From positions 151,226-215,225 of the forward strand of contig JACKMC010000006.1 in the NCBI GenBank assembly GCA_024235595.1: a stretch of 64,000 nucleotides of DNA, given 5' to 3'. The notes below the pieces were generated by a model. That model made no database searches and had not been told where the DNA came from. It saw only the letters and a list, made by a program, of their open reading frames with translations. Both the position numbers and the translations under genes were made by a program. The number at the start of each line of letters is the position of its first letter. Position 1 is the stretch's first letter. Origin of the DNA: Zoogloeaceae bacterium. GTDB lineage: Bacteria > Pseudomonadota > Gammaproteobacteria > Burkholderiales > Rhodocyclaceae. This document shows positions 55,134-63,996 of the stretch, in pieces.

Positions 55134-58100
55134 TCAGTCGTCGGGGGGCGCGTCCGGGTCATTGCCGATCTCGATTCGCAGCGCATCGGCGAGTCGGTTC
55201 AACTCCTGCTCGAGTCCTCGCAGCGCGTCCTCCAGCAGCGGGCCCCCGCCCTCGCGGCAAAGCCGCTCGACGCGGTTTGCCGCGCCAAGGGCCGGGCCCG
55301 CGGCAAAGCTGCCGACCGATCCCTTGATCGTGCTCACCGTAGCATAGGCAGCCGCGTAATCGCCGACGGAAATGCTCTGGCGCAGCTTCTGCCTCGATTG
55401 CTCCTCGGTCTCCAGATACATGGTGGCCAGTTCGGCCAGTAGCTCGGTGTCGCCGCCGAGATATTCGATGGCCTCGTCGCGGGCAAAGGTCCTCTGGCCC
55501 TCGCTGTGGCCTGCAGTCCCGGTGACCTCGCGCGTGCCGGTGATGCTGCCGTTTGCCACCGCATCGAGCATGGCTGCGAATTCCGCGGCGCGCAGCGGCT
55601 TGCCCACATGGCCGTTCATGCCGGCGGCGAGGCAGGCTTCGCCATCCTCCGCCCGGGATTCGCCAACGAGCGCGATGATCGGCGTGTGGTGTCCTTCGTG
55701 CACTTCGCGCTTGCGAATCAGGGCGGTGGCCTCCAGGCCCTTGGTCGCCGCCCTCTGGGTGTCCATGAGAATCAGGTCGAAGCGCGCTGCGGCGCTGGCG
55801 TCCACCGCTTCGCGCCCGGTTGCGACGCCGTGCGCGCTGTGGCCGAGTCGCTCGAGCAGCTCGACCGTCATGGCCCGCATCTGCGGATCGTCTTCGGCGA
55901 CCAGCACATGCAGGTTGCGCTGCCGTTCGCGCAGGCTGTGGCGGGTGATCAGTGCGCCGTCGGGATGCGGGGCAAAGCTTTGCAGGATGGCATTGAAGAC
56001 GTCCGCGGGCTCGAACGGACGGGTGAGGTAGGCGGCAATCCCGATCGCCCGGCAGCGGGCTGCGTCGCCGCGCTGGCCGGCGCCTGCGATCAGGATCATC
56101 ACCTGGGGGCGGATCAGGGGGTCCTGCTGGACGCGCTCGGCAAGCTCGAAGACATCCTGGCTACCGGGGCTGTCGCCGAGCACCACAAGGGGATACGCGT
56201 GCCCTGCGGTGGCCGCCTCGGTGAGGGTCTCGACCGCCGCCTCGCCGCTGTCGACCTGGTGCGACTTCATCTGCCAACTGTCGAGCAACTCGCAAAGGGG
56301 GCAGTTCTGGCGCTCGCCGCCGGTGACGATCAGGGCGGGCATGCCTTCGAGCGTCCAGTCGAGGGCATCGCTGCGCGCCGGGGGCTGGGCGATGGGCATG
56401 CGCGCGGTGAAGGTGAACAGGCTGCCTTCTGCTGGCTTGCTGCTCACTTCGATGCTGCCGTGCATGCGCGCCACCAGTTCGTTGGAAATGGTGAGCCCGA
56501 GGCCAGTGCCGCCGAAGCGGCGGGTGACGGAATCGTCGGCCTGGCTGAAGGGGTCGAAGATGCGCTCCAACTGCTCAGGCGCAATGCCGATGCCGCTGTC
56601 CCGCACCACGACCTGGAGCACCACTTCGCCATCTTCCTGCGCCTGCCGTGCAACACGCAGGCTGACGAAGCCGCGGTCGGTGAACTTGATCGCATTGCCG
56701 ACGAGGTTGACGATGACCTGCCTGAAGCGATGCGGGTCGCCGATCAGGGCGTCGGGCACCATCGGATCGACCTGGCTGCTGAGCTTGAGGTCCTTCGCCT
56801 GCGCGCTCTCGGCAACGCTGTCGATGGCAAGCTCGACACACGCCCTGACGCTGAAGGGGATCTGTTCGAAATCGACCTGGCCGGACTCGATTCGCGAGAA
56901 ATCCAGAATATTGTTGATGATCCCGAGCAAGGCCTCGGAGGCGTTGCGTGCCAGGCCGAGGTATTCGCGCTGCTCTGCGGAGAGCTGCGAGTCGAGGACC
57001 AGGTCGGTCATGCCGATGATGGCGTTCATCGGGGTCCGGATCTCGTGGCTGATGTTGGCGAGAAACGCGTTCTTCGTCCGGTTGGCTGCTTCCGCCGCAT
57101 GGATCGAGCTCAGCAGCCTGCGTTCGGTATCCTTGTGAACGCCTACGTCGCTGATCGCCCCGCTGAATCCCGTGAGGCGGTTGTTCTCGTCGAATCGCGG
57201 CGACATCTTCAGATCGAGCCAGCCCTGGCGGGCGCGCGGGTGAAGGCCGTGAAGGGTGAGGGCATCGGCATCGGCGCCGCCGCGCTGCAGTGTGTCCAGC
57301 GCCTGCATGAACTCGGTGGGTGGATCCGAGGCGATGAAGTCGGTGAGCGGCTTGCCGAGCGTCTCGCCGGTGCTTCGTCCGACGACCGCGGACCACGGCG
57401 GATTCACATAGCTGACAAGAAAGCCGCTGTCGGTTTCGAAGACCGGCTCGGCGAGGTTCTCGACCAGTTCGCGGTAGTGCCGTTCGCTGTAGGCGAGGGC
57501 GCGTCGACTGCGCTCGAGGGAGTCTGCCGCATCGTTGAGGTCGTGCGCCAGGGTCGCCAGTTCGGGCGCCGTGCCGGACACTTCGAGCGGCGCCTGCCGG
57601 CCCGAGGTGAGCCCGCGCGCGAATGCCGCGGCGCTGGCGACATCCGCCATCGGCCGGCGCAGCGCCGCGAGCACAGTGGCGACGATGACCAGCACCATCA
57701 TCGCGCCGCCAATCAAGGCATCGCGCCGCACCACCCGGTCGGTGTGCCTTGCGGCACTTCGGTCGAAAGCGAGGCGCACGCTGCCGAGCGGGGAGGCGCT
57801 GCCTATGTTCGCCTGCGCGAACAGCATATCTGCGTCAACATGCCTTGCCGGGGCGGAACCAGCGGCGTCGCCCGCCGTGCCGATGAGCGTGTGCCACCGG
57901 CCTCCGGACGTCTGGGCCAGCCGCGCGATGGGCTCGCCGGTGGGCGATCGCACCTCCACTTGATGCAGGCCGGGGGTGCCGGAGAGCGCCAGCAGCGCGG
58001 ATTCGAGCCTGCCCGACGATGCCGTGGCGACGGGTGTCTCGAGCGCCGCGGCGAGCGTCCTGGCAAGCGCCGTGGCGTGCGCTTCGAGGCGCTGGTTGAT

Positions 58101-58238
58101 CAGGCGTGACTGCGTCTGCGCGGTGTAATAGGCGAAGCCTGCCAGCAGCAGCAGGAAGATGAGGCTGAACAGGCCCGCCAGGCGAAACCCGAGCGACCCC
58201 TTGATGAACGATGCCGGCCGCGAAGTCTTCATGGTCAT
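55134..58238 (-). CDS. PAS hybrid histidine kinase with degenerate receivers and Hpt
   Basis: A 1034-residue inner-membrane kinase. Order: membrane helix (about 18-40), periplasmic sensor (~45-180), second helix (~190-210), a HAMP-like/coiled stretch, PAS (~270-385), HisKA with phospho-His H398 in NISHEIRTPMN, HATPase (GNAIKFTDRG, DSGIGIA, GGTGLGLTIS), receiver 1, receiver 2 and Hpt. Receiver 1 (VLGDSPGSQD) has lost the acidic pocket. Receiver 2 keeps LAEDDP and LMD but has RAATKG where MPxMDG is expected and V in place of the switch Thr. In the Hpt the phospho-His position is S969 (STIKGS). The start overlaps the HD-GYP gene stop, ATGA. The kinase domain itself looks active. Confidence 0.88.
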   Translation of the reverse strand: MTMKTSRPASFIKGSLGFRLAGLFSLIFLLLLAGFAYYTAQTQSRLINQRLEAHATALARTLAAALETPVATASSGRLESALLALSGTPGLHQVEVRSPTGEPIARLAQTSGGRWHTLIGTAGDAAGSAPARHVDADMLFAQANIGSASPLGSVRLAFDRSAARHTDRVVRRDALIGGAMMVLVIVATVLAALRRPMADVASAAAFARGLTSGRQAPLEVSGTAPELATLAHDLNDAADSLERSRRALAYSERHYRELVENLAEPVFETDSGFLVSYVNPPWSAVVGRSTGETLGKPLTDFIASDPPTEFMQALDTLQRGGADADALTLHGLHPRARQGWLDLKMSPRFDENNRLTGFSGAISDVGVHKDTERRLLSSIHAAEAANRTKNAFLANISHEIRTPMNAIIGMTDLVLDSQLSAEQREYLGLARNASEALLGIINNILDFSRIESGQVDFEQIPFSVRACVELAIDSVAESAQAKDLKLSSQVDPMVPDALIGDPHRFRQVIVNLVGNAIKFTDRGFVSLRVARQAQEDGEVVLQVVVRDSGIGIAPEQLERIFDPFSQADDSVTRRFGGTGLGLTISNELVARMHGSIEVSSKPAEGSLFTFTARMPIAQPPARSDALDWTLEGMPALIVTGGERQNCPLCELLDSWQMKSHQVDSGEAAVETLTEAATAGHAYPLVVLGDSPGSQDVFELAERVQQDPLIRPQVMILIAGAGQRGDAARCRAIGIAAYLTRPFEPADVFNAILQSFAPHPDGALITRHSLRERQRNLHVLVAEDDPQMRAMTVELLERLGHSAHGVATGREAVDASAAARFDLILMDTQRAATKGLEATALIRKREVHEGHHTPIIALVGESRAEDGEACLAAGMNGHVGKPLRAAEFAAMLDAVANGSITGTREVTGTAGHSEGQRTFARDEAIEYLGGDTELLAELATMYLETEEQSRQKLRQSISVGDYAAAYATVSTIKGSVGSFAAGPALGAANRVERLCREGGGPLLEDALRGLEQELNRLADALRIEIGNDPDAPPDD

Positions 58239-59272
58239 TCTTCGTCGCGGAAACGGTTCCTGATCTGCAGCACCTCGTCCCATGCGCCGAGCAGGGCGTC
58301 GACGCAGTCCGGATCGAAATGGCTGCCTCTGCCCTCGCGCAGGTAAGACGCGGCCTGCTCGAGCGGCCATGCGTGCTTGTAGGGGCGCGCCGAGGTCAGT
58401 GCGTCGAACACATCGGCCACCGCCACGATTCGGCCTTCCAGCGGAATCGCCTTGCCCCTCAGCGCTTGCGGATAACCCGAGCCATCGAACTTTTCATGGT
58501 GGTTGAGAGCGATGCTGGCCGCCAACTGAAGCACCGGCGAGGTCGAATCCTTGAGGATGTCGTGTCCGATCTTCGGATGCTTCTTCATGACCTCGAACTC
58601 TTCCGCTGTCAGCCGGCCGGGCTTGAGCAGGATCTGGTCCGGAATGCCCATCTTGCCGACGTCGTGCATCGGCGCGGCCTGCAGCAAGGCGTCGACATAG
58701 CTCTCGGCGAGGCCCAGGTGTTGCCCGATCAAGGACGAATAATGTGCCATGCGCTGAATGTGGGCGCCGGTTTCCGGGTCGCGGAACTCGGCCGCGCGTG
58801 CGAGGCGGGTGACCGTTTCGCGCTCTCTGCTGTGGATTTCCTCGGTCGCCCGCAGGACCTCCGCGGCGAGCGTATGGGCGCGGTCGCGGGTAGCCAGGTG
58901 GGCCCGTCGCAAGGCCAGCATGTTGCGCACCCGGGGCTGGAATTCATGACGATCGATCGGCTTGTTCAGGAAGTCGGTCGCTCCGCATTGCAAGGCGTCG
59001 TAGCGGGTCTGCTTTTCGTGGTCTGCGGTGACCATCAGGATCGGGAGATCGTCTGCGAGGCGGTTGGCCCTGAGGCGGCGGATGAACTCGATGCCGTCGA
59101 TCTCCGGCATCATGTAATCGACGATGAGAAGATCCGGATCGTTGCCGAGGCACCACTCCAGGCCTTCGCTCGGATTGCCGAAACAGATTGCCGCGCAGTC
59201 GTCGACCTTGTTCACCAACGCCTGCATCAGCGTGAGGTTCAACGGGGTGTCATCGACAATCACTACCTTCAT
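58235..59272 (-). CDS. REC-HD-GYP cyclic-di-GMP phosphodiesterase (RpfG-like)
   Basis: A 345-residue response regulator. The receiver (1-120) has acidic DD, phospho-Asp in LLIVDYMMPEIDG and Lys in NKPI. The HD-GYP domain (~145-340) is intact: HIQRMAHYSSLIG, the metal-binding H203-D204 in MHDVGKMGIPDQ, HPKIGHDIL, HHEKFDGSGYPQ (the GYP motif), and VADVFDALTSARPYKHAW. It should degrade c-di-GMP when phosphorylated. The hybrid kinase is encoded immediately downstream with overlapping ends. It contrasts with the degenerate HD-GYP regulator near 12 kb. Confidence 0.94.
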   Translation of the reverse strand: MKVVIVDDTPLNLTLMQALVNKVDDCAAICFGNPSEGLEWCLGNDPDLLIVDYMMPEIDGIEFIRRLRANRLADDLPILMVTADHEKQTRYDALQCGATDFLNKPIDRHEFQPRVRNMLALRRAHLATRDRAHTLAAEVLRATEEIHSRERETVTRLARAAEFRDPETGAHIQRMAHYSSLIGQHLGLAESYVDALLQAAPMHDVGKMGIPDQILLKPGRLTAEEFEVMKKHPKIGHDILKDSTSPVLQLAASIALNHHEKFDGSGYPQALRGKAIPLEGRIVAVADVFDALTSARPYKHAWPLEQAASYLREGRGSHFDPDCVDALLGAWDEVLQIRNRFRDEE

Positions 59273-59511
59273 TTCTTGGGCCGCCTTGGCTTGACCGCAG
59301 TGAGTACCTCGATGCTAACGGCAGCATGGTGGCGAGACTGAAGCGCAATTGCGCAAAACCCGGGACGGTTCGCGTGGCTTGTCCGTCGTGCTGCGCGCAA
59401 TGCCCGCGGGCGATCTGCCGCGGCAGCGCCGGCGCGGGCGCAAGCGCGTGGTGAGACCCTGTGGCAGGGGCGCGACGCCTGGCGAATGGCGAACGCCGCC
59501 GCATCGTGCGC

Positions 59512-59545
59512 AAAAAAGTGGCCGGACGGTGTTGGCCGTCCGGCC
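59512..59545 (-). terminator. Rho-independent terminator of katG
   Basis: On the minus strand: GGCCGGACGG, loop CCAACA, CCGTCCGGCC, then AC and TTTTTT. The 10-base stem pairs 59520-59529 with 59536-59545 and the T run is the complement of AAAAAA at 59512-59517. Confidence 0.85.
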
Positions 59546-59561
59546 TCGCGCTCGCGTCGAG

Positions 59562-59595
59562 GGCCCGGTGCGCGGCCGCCGCCGCGCACCGGGCC
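59562..59595. repeat. Second perfect hairpin just after the katG stop
   Basis: GGCCCGGTGCGCGGC (59562-59576), loop CGCC, GCCGCGCACCGGGCC (59581-59595): a 15-base GC stem beginning 8 bases past the katG stop codon. No T tract; it may stabilise the mRNA 3' end ahead of the true terminator. Confidence 0.7.
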
Positions 59596-59603
59596 TGCCT
59601 CGC

Positions 59604-61778
59604 TCAATCCAGATCGAAGCGATCCGCGTCCATCACCTTCGCCCATGCGGCGACGAAGTCCTGCACGAACTTGCCCTTGTTGTCATCCTGCGCATAGACC
59701 TCGGCATAGGCCCGAAGAATCGAGTTCGAACCGAAGACCAGATCGACCCGGGTGGCGGTCCATTTGAGCCGGTCGGTCTTGCGGTCGCGGATCTCGTAGA
59801 GGTTCTTGCCGGCCGGCTTCCAACTGTTGCCCATGTCGGTCAGATTGACGAAGAAGTCGTTGCTCAGCGTGCCGACGCGGTCGGTGAAGGCGCCGTGCGG
59901 GCTGCCGCCGTGGTTGGTGCCCAGTACCCGCATGCCCCCGACCAGTGCCGTCATCTCGTGGGCCGTGAGGCCCATCAACTGGGTGCGGTCGAGCAACAGC
60001 TCCTCGGCGCTGACGACGTAGTCCCTCTGCAGCCAGTTGCGATAGCCGTCGGCCACGGGTTCGAGCGGCTCGAACGATTCGACGTCGGTCATCTCCTGGG
60101 TGGCGTCGCCACGGCCCGGGGAGAAGGGTACGGTGACATCGAAGCCTGCCGCCTTGGCCGCCTGCTCGACGCCGAGGTTGCCGCCCAGCACGATCACGTC
60201 GGCAAGGCTGGCGCCGCTGTCGGCCGCAATGCCCTCGAGCACCGAAAGCACCTTGGCGAGCCGGGCCGGTTCGTTGCCTTCCCAATCCTTCTGCGGGGCA
60301 AGGCGGATGCGCGCACCGTTGGCACCACCGCGCTTGTCCGAGCCGCGGAAGGTCCGCGCACTGTCCCAGGCCGTCGCCACCAGCTCCGCGATGCCGAGGC
60401 CGCTGGCGGCAATCTTCGCCTTCACCGCCGCAACGTCGTAGTCCTTGCGCCCGGCGGGGACCGGATCCTGCCAGAGCAGGTCCTCCTGCGGCACGTCGGG
60501 ACCCAGATAGCGGCTCTTCGGGCCCATGTCGCGGTGGGTGAGCTTGAACCAGGCACGCGCGAACACTTCCGAGAAATAGGCCGGATCGGCGTAGAAGCGC
60601 TCGGAGATCTTGCGATACTCCGGGTCCATCTTCATCGCCATGTCGGCGTCGGTCATGATCGGATTGTGGCGGATCGAGGGATCCTCGACATCCACCGGAC
60701 GGTCTTCGTCCTTGATGTTGACCGGCTCCCATTGCCAGGCACCGGCCGGGCTCTTCTTGAGCTCCCAATCGTAGTTCAGCAGCAAGGTGAAGTAGCCGTT
60801 GTCCCACTTCGTGGGGTGGGTGGTCCATGCACCCTCGATGCCGCTGGTCACCGAGTCACGCCCGACCCCGCGGCTGCTCTTGTTGATCCAGCCCAGCCCC
60901 TGGTCGTCCACCTCCGCGGCCTCCGGCGCTGGCCCCAGGCGGGCTGCATCGCCATTGCCATGGCATTTGCCCACCGTGTGGCCGCCGGCCGTGAGTGCCA
61001 CGGTTTCCTCGTCGTTCATCGCCATGCGGGCAAAGGTCACGCGAACGTCGTGAGCTGTCTTGAGGGGATCCGGCTTGCCGTCGACGCCCTCGGGGTTGAC
61101 GTAGATCAGCCCCATCATCACCGCCGCCAGGGGGTTCTCGAGATCGCGCTCGCCGGAGTAACGGCTGTTCGGCGCGTCGCTGGGGGCCAGCCATTCCTTT
61201 TCCGAGCCCCAGTACACGTCCTTCTCGGGGTGCCAGATGTCCTCGCGGCCGAAGGCGAAACCGAAGGTCTTCAGGCCCATCGACTCGTAGGCCATGTTGC
61301 CGGCGAGGATGATCAGGTCGGCCCAGCTGAGCTTGTTGCCGTATTTCTTCTTGATCGGCCAGAGCAGGCGGCGGGCCTTGTCGAGGTTGACGTTGTCGGG
61401 CCAGGAGTTGAGCGGTGCGAAGCGCTGGTTGCCCCGGCCACCACCGCCACGGCCGTCCGCGATGCGGTAGGTCCCCGCGGAGTGCCAGGCCATGCGGATC
61501 ATCAGCCCGCCATAGTGCCCCCAGTCCGCAGGCCACCAGTCCTGGCTGTCCGTCATGAGGGCCTTGAGATCCTTCTTGAGCGCCTCGACGTCGAGCTTCC
61601 TGACCTCTTCACGATAATTGAAGCCAGCGCCCATCGGGTTGGTCTTGGTGTCGTGCTGGTGCAGGATGTCGAGGTTCAGGGCCTTTGGCCACCACTCCAT
61701 GTTCGACACGCCGGCGCTCGTGGCACCACCATGCATCACCGGGCACTTGCCTGCGGCACTTGCGTTTTTCGTCTCCAT
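59604..61778 (-). CDS. katG: Catalase-peroxidase KatG
   Basis: A 724-residue haem enzyme that removes hydrogen peroxide. The distal site is LMIRMAWHSAGTYRIADGRG (Arg, Trp, His), and the Met-Tyr-Trp crosslink partners are present: Trp above, Tyr in MMGLIYVNPEG, Met in ARMAMNDEE. The proximal His is in LTAGGHTVGKCHG. The second, haemless half runs from about residue 430 (LAPQKDWEGNEPARL, TALVGGMRVLGTN). The start METKNASAAGK at 61778 is set by GGAGG 5 bases upstream; ATG 61805 is less likely. Two hairpins lie downstream. Confidence 0.97.
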   Translation of the reverse strand: METKNASAAGKCPVMHGGATSAGVSNMEWWPKALNLDILHQHDTKTNPMGAGFNYREEVRKLDVEALKKDLKALMTDSQDWWPADWGHYGGLMIRMAWHSAGTYRIADGRGGGGRGNQRFAPLNSWPDNVNLDKARRLLWPIKKKYGNKLSWADLIILAGNMAYESMGLKTFGFAFGREDIWHPEKDVYWGSEKEWLAPSDAPNSRYSGERDLENPLAAVMMGLIYVNPEGVDGKPDPLKTAHDVRVTFARMAMNDEETVALTAGGHTVGKCHGNGDAARLGPAPEAAEVDDQGLGWINKSSRGVGRDSVTSGIEGAWTTHPTKWDNGYFTLLLNYDWELKKSPAGAWQWEPVNIKDEDRPVDVEDPSIRHNPIMTDADMAMKMDPEYRKISERFYADPAYFSEVFARAWFKLTHRDMGPKSRYLGPDVPQEDLLWQDPVPAGRKDYDVAAVKAKIAASGLGIAELVATAWDSARTFRGSDKRGGANGARIRLAPQKDWEGNEPARLAKVLSVLEGIAADSGASLADVIVLGGNLGVEQAAKAAGFDVTVPFSPGRGDATQEMTDVESFEPLEPVADGYRNWLQRDYVVSAEELLLDRTQLMGLTAHEMTALVGGMRVLGTNHGGSPHGAFTDRVGTLSNDFFVNLTDMGNSWKPAGKNLYEIRDRKTDRLKWTATRVDLVFGSNSILRAYAEVYAQDDNKGKFVQDFVAAWAKVMDADRFDLD

Positions 61779-62646
61779 CTCGGCCTCCGTTGTTTGAGTT
61801 GCCAACTGAAACGTTCACCCGCCCGCCCATCTCGAGCCGTTGCCGTACCGGCGGGCGTTCTGAGTGCATCAGTCAAGCCTACTATATGCCTGCGGCGCGA
61901 TCCGGGGTGCGAACGTCGCGCAATAATGAGAATAGGAAGAAATCATCGCGCAGAGGCCGGCGCACTTCGCACCCGGCCGATGCCCGCGCGCCGCGCGATA
62001 CACGGACGGAACGCGGGAGTGGGTGCCGATTCGCGTATCGAGTGCCGCGCAAGTGGGGCCTGAAGCCGGAACGGTGGGCCACCCCGGAGGGGTGCCGGGC
62101 GCCAGCGGATTATGAGCGGCCTCATGAAACGACGATTTGCGGCTTCATGGCAGAAGCAGGGCCTGGTTCCATGCAGGTGTGCGTATTTGAGATCAGCAGG
62201 CCGGCGTAATTCTCCGCTGCTCGGGCAAGCATGACGAATGCGCAGTTGCCAAACCGTGGAGGGACGTCACTTGAGGCGCACGTTCGTGCGAAGCCGGCCG
62301 ATGAAAGCATATACCGCTGAAGGTGGGCGCCGACTGTCGGATTGAGTCGTTGCGCGTCTCCAGGCGGGTTTGCTATCGGCAACCTTCGTCGCCTCGGGAG
62401 GGGGCTTAGGCAGGTTGCCGATCGGAGTGGCCGTCCGGAGTGGCGGCAGAATGAGAGTTCTTCGGCCGTTGCTGTCACTCATCCGAGAGCAAGCGGATGA
62501 CCGGAAAGTCGGCGATAGCGGCCAGACATTAATCATCAAAAGCGATAACCAAATCATCCAACTTGCCTGCCCACCCCGAAATGCACGTATGGCGTGGCGC
62601 TGATCGGGCGAACGTGCCAGCCTCAGCGGTTTGCCCGCTTCATTCA
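61779..62646. other. Gene-poor stretch between katG and the insertion sequence
   Basis: About 870 bases with no supportable gene. The katG ribosome site and presumed promoter region occupy the left end; a TATAGT-like -10 on the minus strand lies at 61881-61886 with no good -35. The rest has several short overlapping frames on both strands, none with a ribosome site or recognisable motif, and an AT content somewhat above its surroundings near 62500-62580. It may include decayed sequence brought by the insertion element. Confidence 0.55.
61784..61788 (-). promoter_or_regulatory. Ribosome binding site of katG
   Basis: GGAGG on the minus strand, 5 bases before ATG 61778. It decides the start over the in-frame ATG at 61805. 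Confidence 0.7.
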
Positions 62647-62671
62647 GGGTGTGTCCCAGGAAGTGGTGTAA
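62647..62671 (+). repeat. Left terminal inverted repeat of the IS256-family element
   Basis: GGGTGTGTCCCAGGAAGTGG followed by TGTAA. It resembles the ends of IS256-group elements; its partner cannot be checked because the window stops first. Confidence 0.6.
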
Positions 62672-62690
62672 GAGCTGAGGCGTTGTGATC

Positions 62691-62720
62691 GCCGAGCTGG
62701 CCCTGCAGGGCCAGCTCGGC
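62691..62720. repeat. Perfect 30-base palindrome inside the IS leader
   Basis: Arms GCCGAGCTGGCCCTG (62691-62705) and CAGGGCCAGCTCGGC (62706-62720) are exact reverse complements with no loop. It sits between the left terminal repeat and the transposase start, so it may act as a transcriptional barrier that keeps outside transcripts from expressing the transposase. Confidence 0.75.
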
Positions 62721-62799
62721 GGGCGCGATCGGTGGGTCATCGGAGAACTTCGGTAAGGTGGAGTTGCAAAGCTTCAACCTAACCATGAGGAAGAACCCG

Positions 62800-63996
62800 A
62801 TGACCAATGACAGCATGCAACTATCCGAACTGATTGAGAAGGCCGGTGCGGACGATTTCGTGCGCGAGATGCTTGGTTTTGTCGCCCAGCGGATGATGGA
62901 ACTCGACGTCGAGGGGCGCTGCGGTGCCGGCCACGGCGAGCGCTCCGAGGCACGCACCAATTCACGCAACGGATTTCGTGACCGGGACTGGCATACGCGT
63001 GCCGGCACGGTGGCGCTACGCATCCCGAAGCTGCGCTCGGGCAGCTACTTCCCGCCCTTTCTGGAGCCCCGTCGCACCTCCGAGAAGGCGCTCGCGGCGG
63101 TGATCCAGGAAGCCTATGTGCAGGGCATCTCGACGCGCTCGGTCGATGATCTGGTCAAGGCCATGGGCATGACTGGAATTTCCAAGAGCCAGGTCTCACG
63201 ACTGTGTGCCGAGATCGACGAGCGCGTGCACGGCTTTCTTGAACGGCCGATCGAGGGCGACTGGCCGTACCTGTGGATTGACGCCACCTACGTGAAGGTG
63301 CGCGAGGGCGGGCGCATCATCTCGGTGGCCGTAATAATCGCCATCGGCGCCAACACGCAGGGACGCCGTGAAGTGCTTGGCCTGAAGGTGGGGGCCTCGG
63401 AAGCGGAGCCGTTCTGGACCGACTTCCTGCGCAGCCTCACACGGCGCGGACTGCGCGGCGTGAAGCTGGTCATCTCGGATGCCCACGAAGGGCTCAAGGC
63501 GGCGATGCGAAAGGTGATCTCGGCCACCTGGCAGCGCTGCCGCGTGCATTTCATGCGCAACCTGCTGGTGCATGCGCCCAAAGGCCAGCGCGGCGTGGTC
63601 TCCGCGCTCGTTCGCACCATCTTTGCCCAGACCAGCGAGAAGGCCGCTCGGGCGCAGTGGCACGTGGTGGCCGATCAACTTCAAGAGCGATTCCCGAAGA
63701 TCGGAAAACTCATGACGGATGCCGAGCAGGACGTGCTCGCCCACATGAGTTTTCCGCGCGAGCACCACAGCAAAATCTATTCGACCAATCCGATCGAACG
63801 GCTCAACGGCGAGATCAAACGCCGTACCGATGTAGTCGGTATCTTCCCCAACGAGGCTGCGATCGTGCGCCTCGTCGGCGCACTCCTGCTCGAGCAAAAC
63901 GACGAGTGGGCGCTATGCCGAAGATACATGTCGCTGGAAACGCTTGCCGAGCTCGGCGACAATCCTTCTGTCAGCCTGCCAGCGGTTGCAGACTGA
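62800..63996 (+). CDS. IS256-family (Mutator) transposase
   Basis: A 398-residue DDE transposase, complete in the window. The N-terminal part holds RNSRNGFRDRDW-like sequence (ARTNSRNGFRDRDWHTRAGT) and the target-binding region KLRSGSYFPPFLEPR. First catalytic Asp in YLWIDATYVKVREGG, second in LVISDAHEGLKAAM, and the Glu region in STNPIERLNGEIKRRTDVVG with the conserved C-terminal FPNEAAIVRLVGALLLEQ. The start at 62800 has GAGGAAG 9 bases upstream; 62785 is an alternative. It catalyses cut-and-paste or copy movement of the enclosing element. Confidence 0.95.
   Translation: MTNDSMQLSELIEKAGADDFVREMLGFVAQRMMELDVEGRCGAGHGERSEARTNSRNGFRDRDWHTRAGTVALRIPKLRSGSYFPPFLEPRRTSEKALAAVIQEAYVQGISTRSVDDLVKAMGMTGISKSQVSRLCAEIDERVHGFLERPIEGDWPYLWIDATYVKVREGGRIISVAVIIAIGANTQGRREVLGLKVGASEAEPFWTDFLRSLTRRGLRGVKLVISDAHEGLKAAMRKVISATWQRCRVHFMRNLLVHAPKGQRGVVSALVRTIFAQTSEKAARAQWHVVADQLQERFPKIGKLMTDAEQDVLAHMSFPREHHSKIYSTNPIERLNGEIKRRTDVVGIFPNEAAIVRLVGALLLEQNDEWALCRRYMSLETLAELGDNPSVSLPAVAD

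Larger units (their letters stand above)
59273..59603. other. Gene-free stretch between katG and the REC-HD-GYP gene
   Basis: 331 bases containing two strong hairpins near katG (59512-59545 and 59562-59595) and, next to 59273, the presumed promoter region of the HD-GYP/kinase operon. No protein-coding sequence is supportable; one long plus-strand frame crossing it is the mirror of katG. Confidence 0.7.

Noticed and set aside
59349..62063. 904-residue plus-strand frame over katG
   Set aside because: Antisense to katG and rich in His, Val and Gly without motifs; katG is certain on the minus strand.
62122..62740. Two short minus-strand frames next to the IS (118 and 157 residues)
   Set aside because: They overlap each other in different frames, have no ribosome site or motif, and one runs into the IS terminal repeat.
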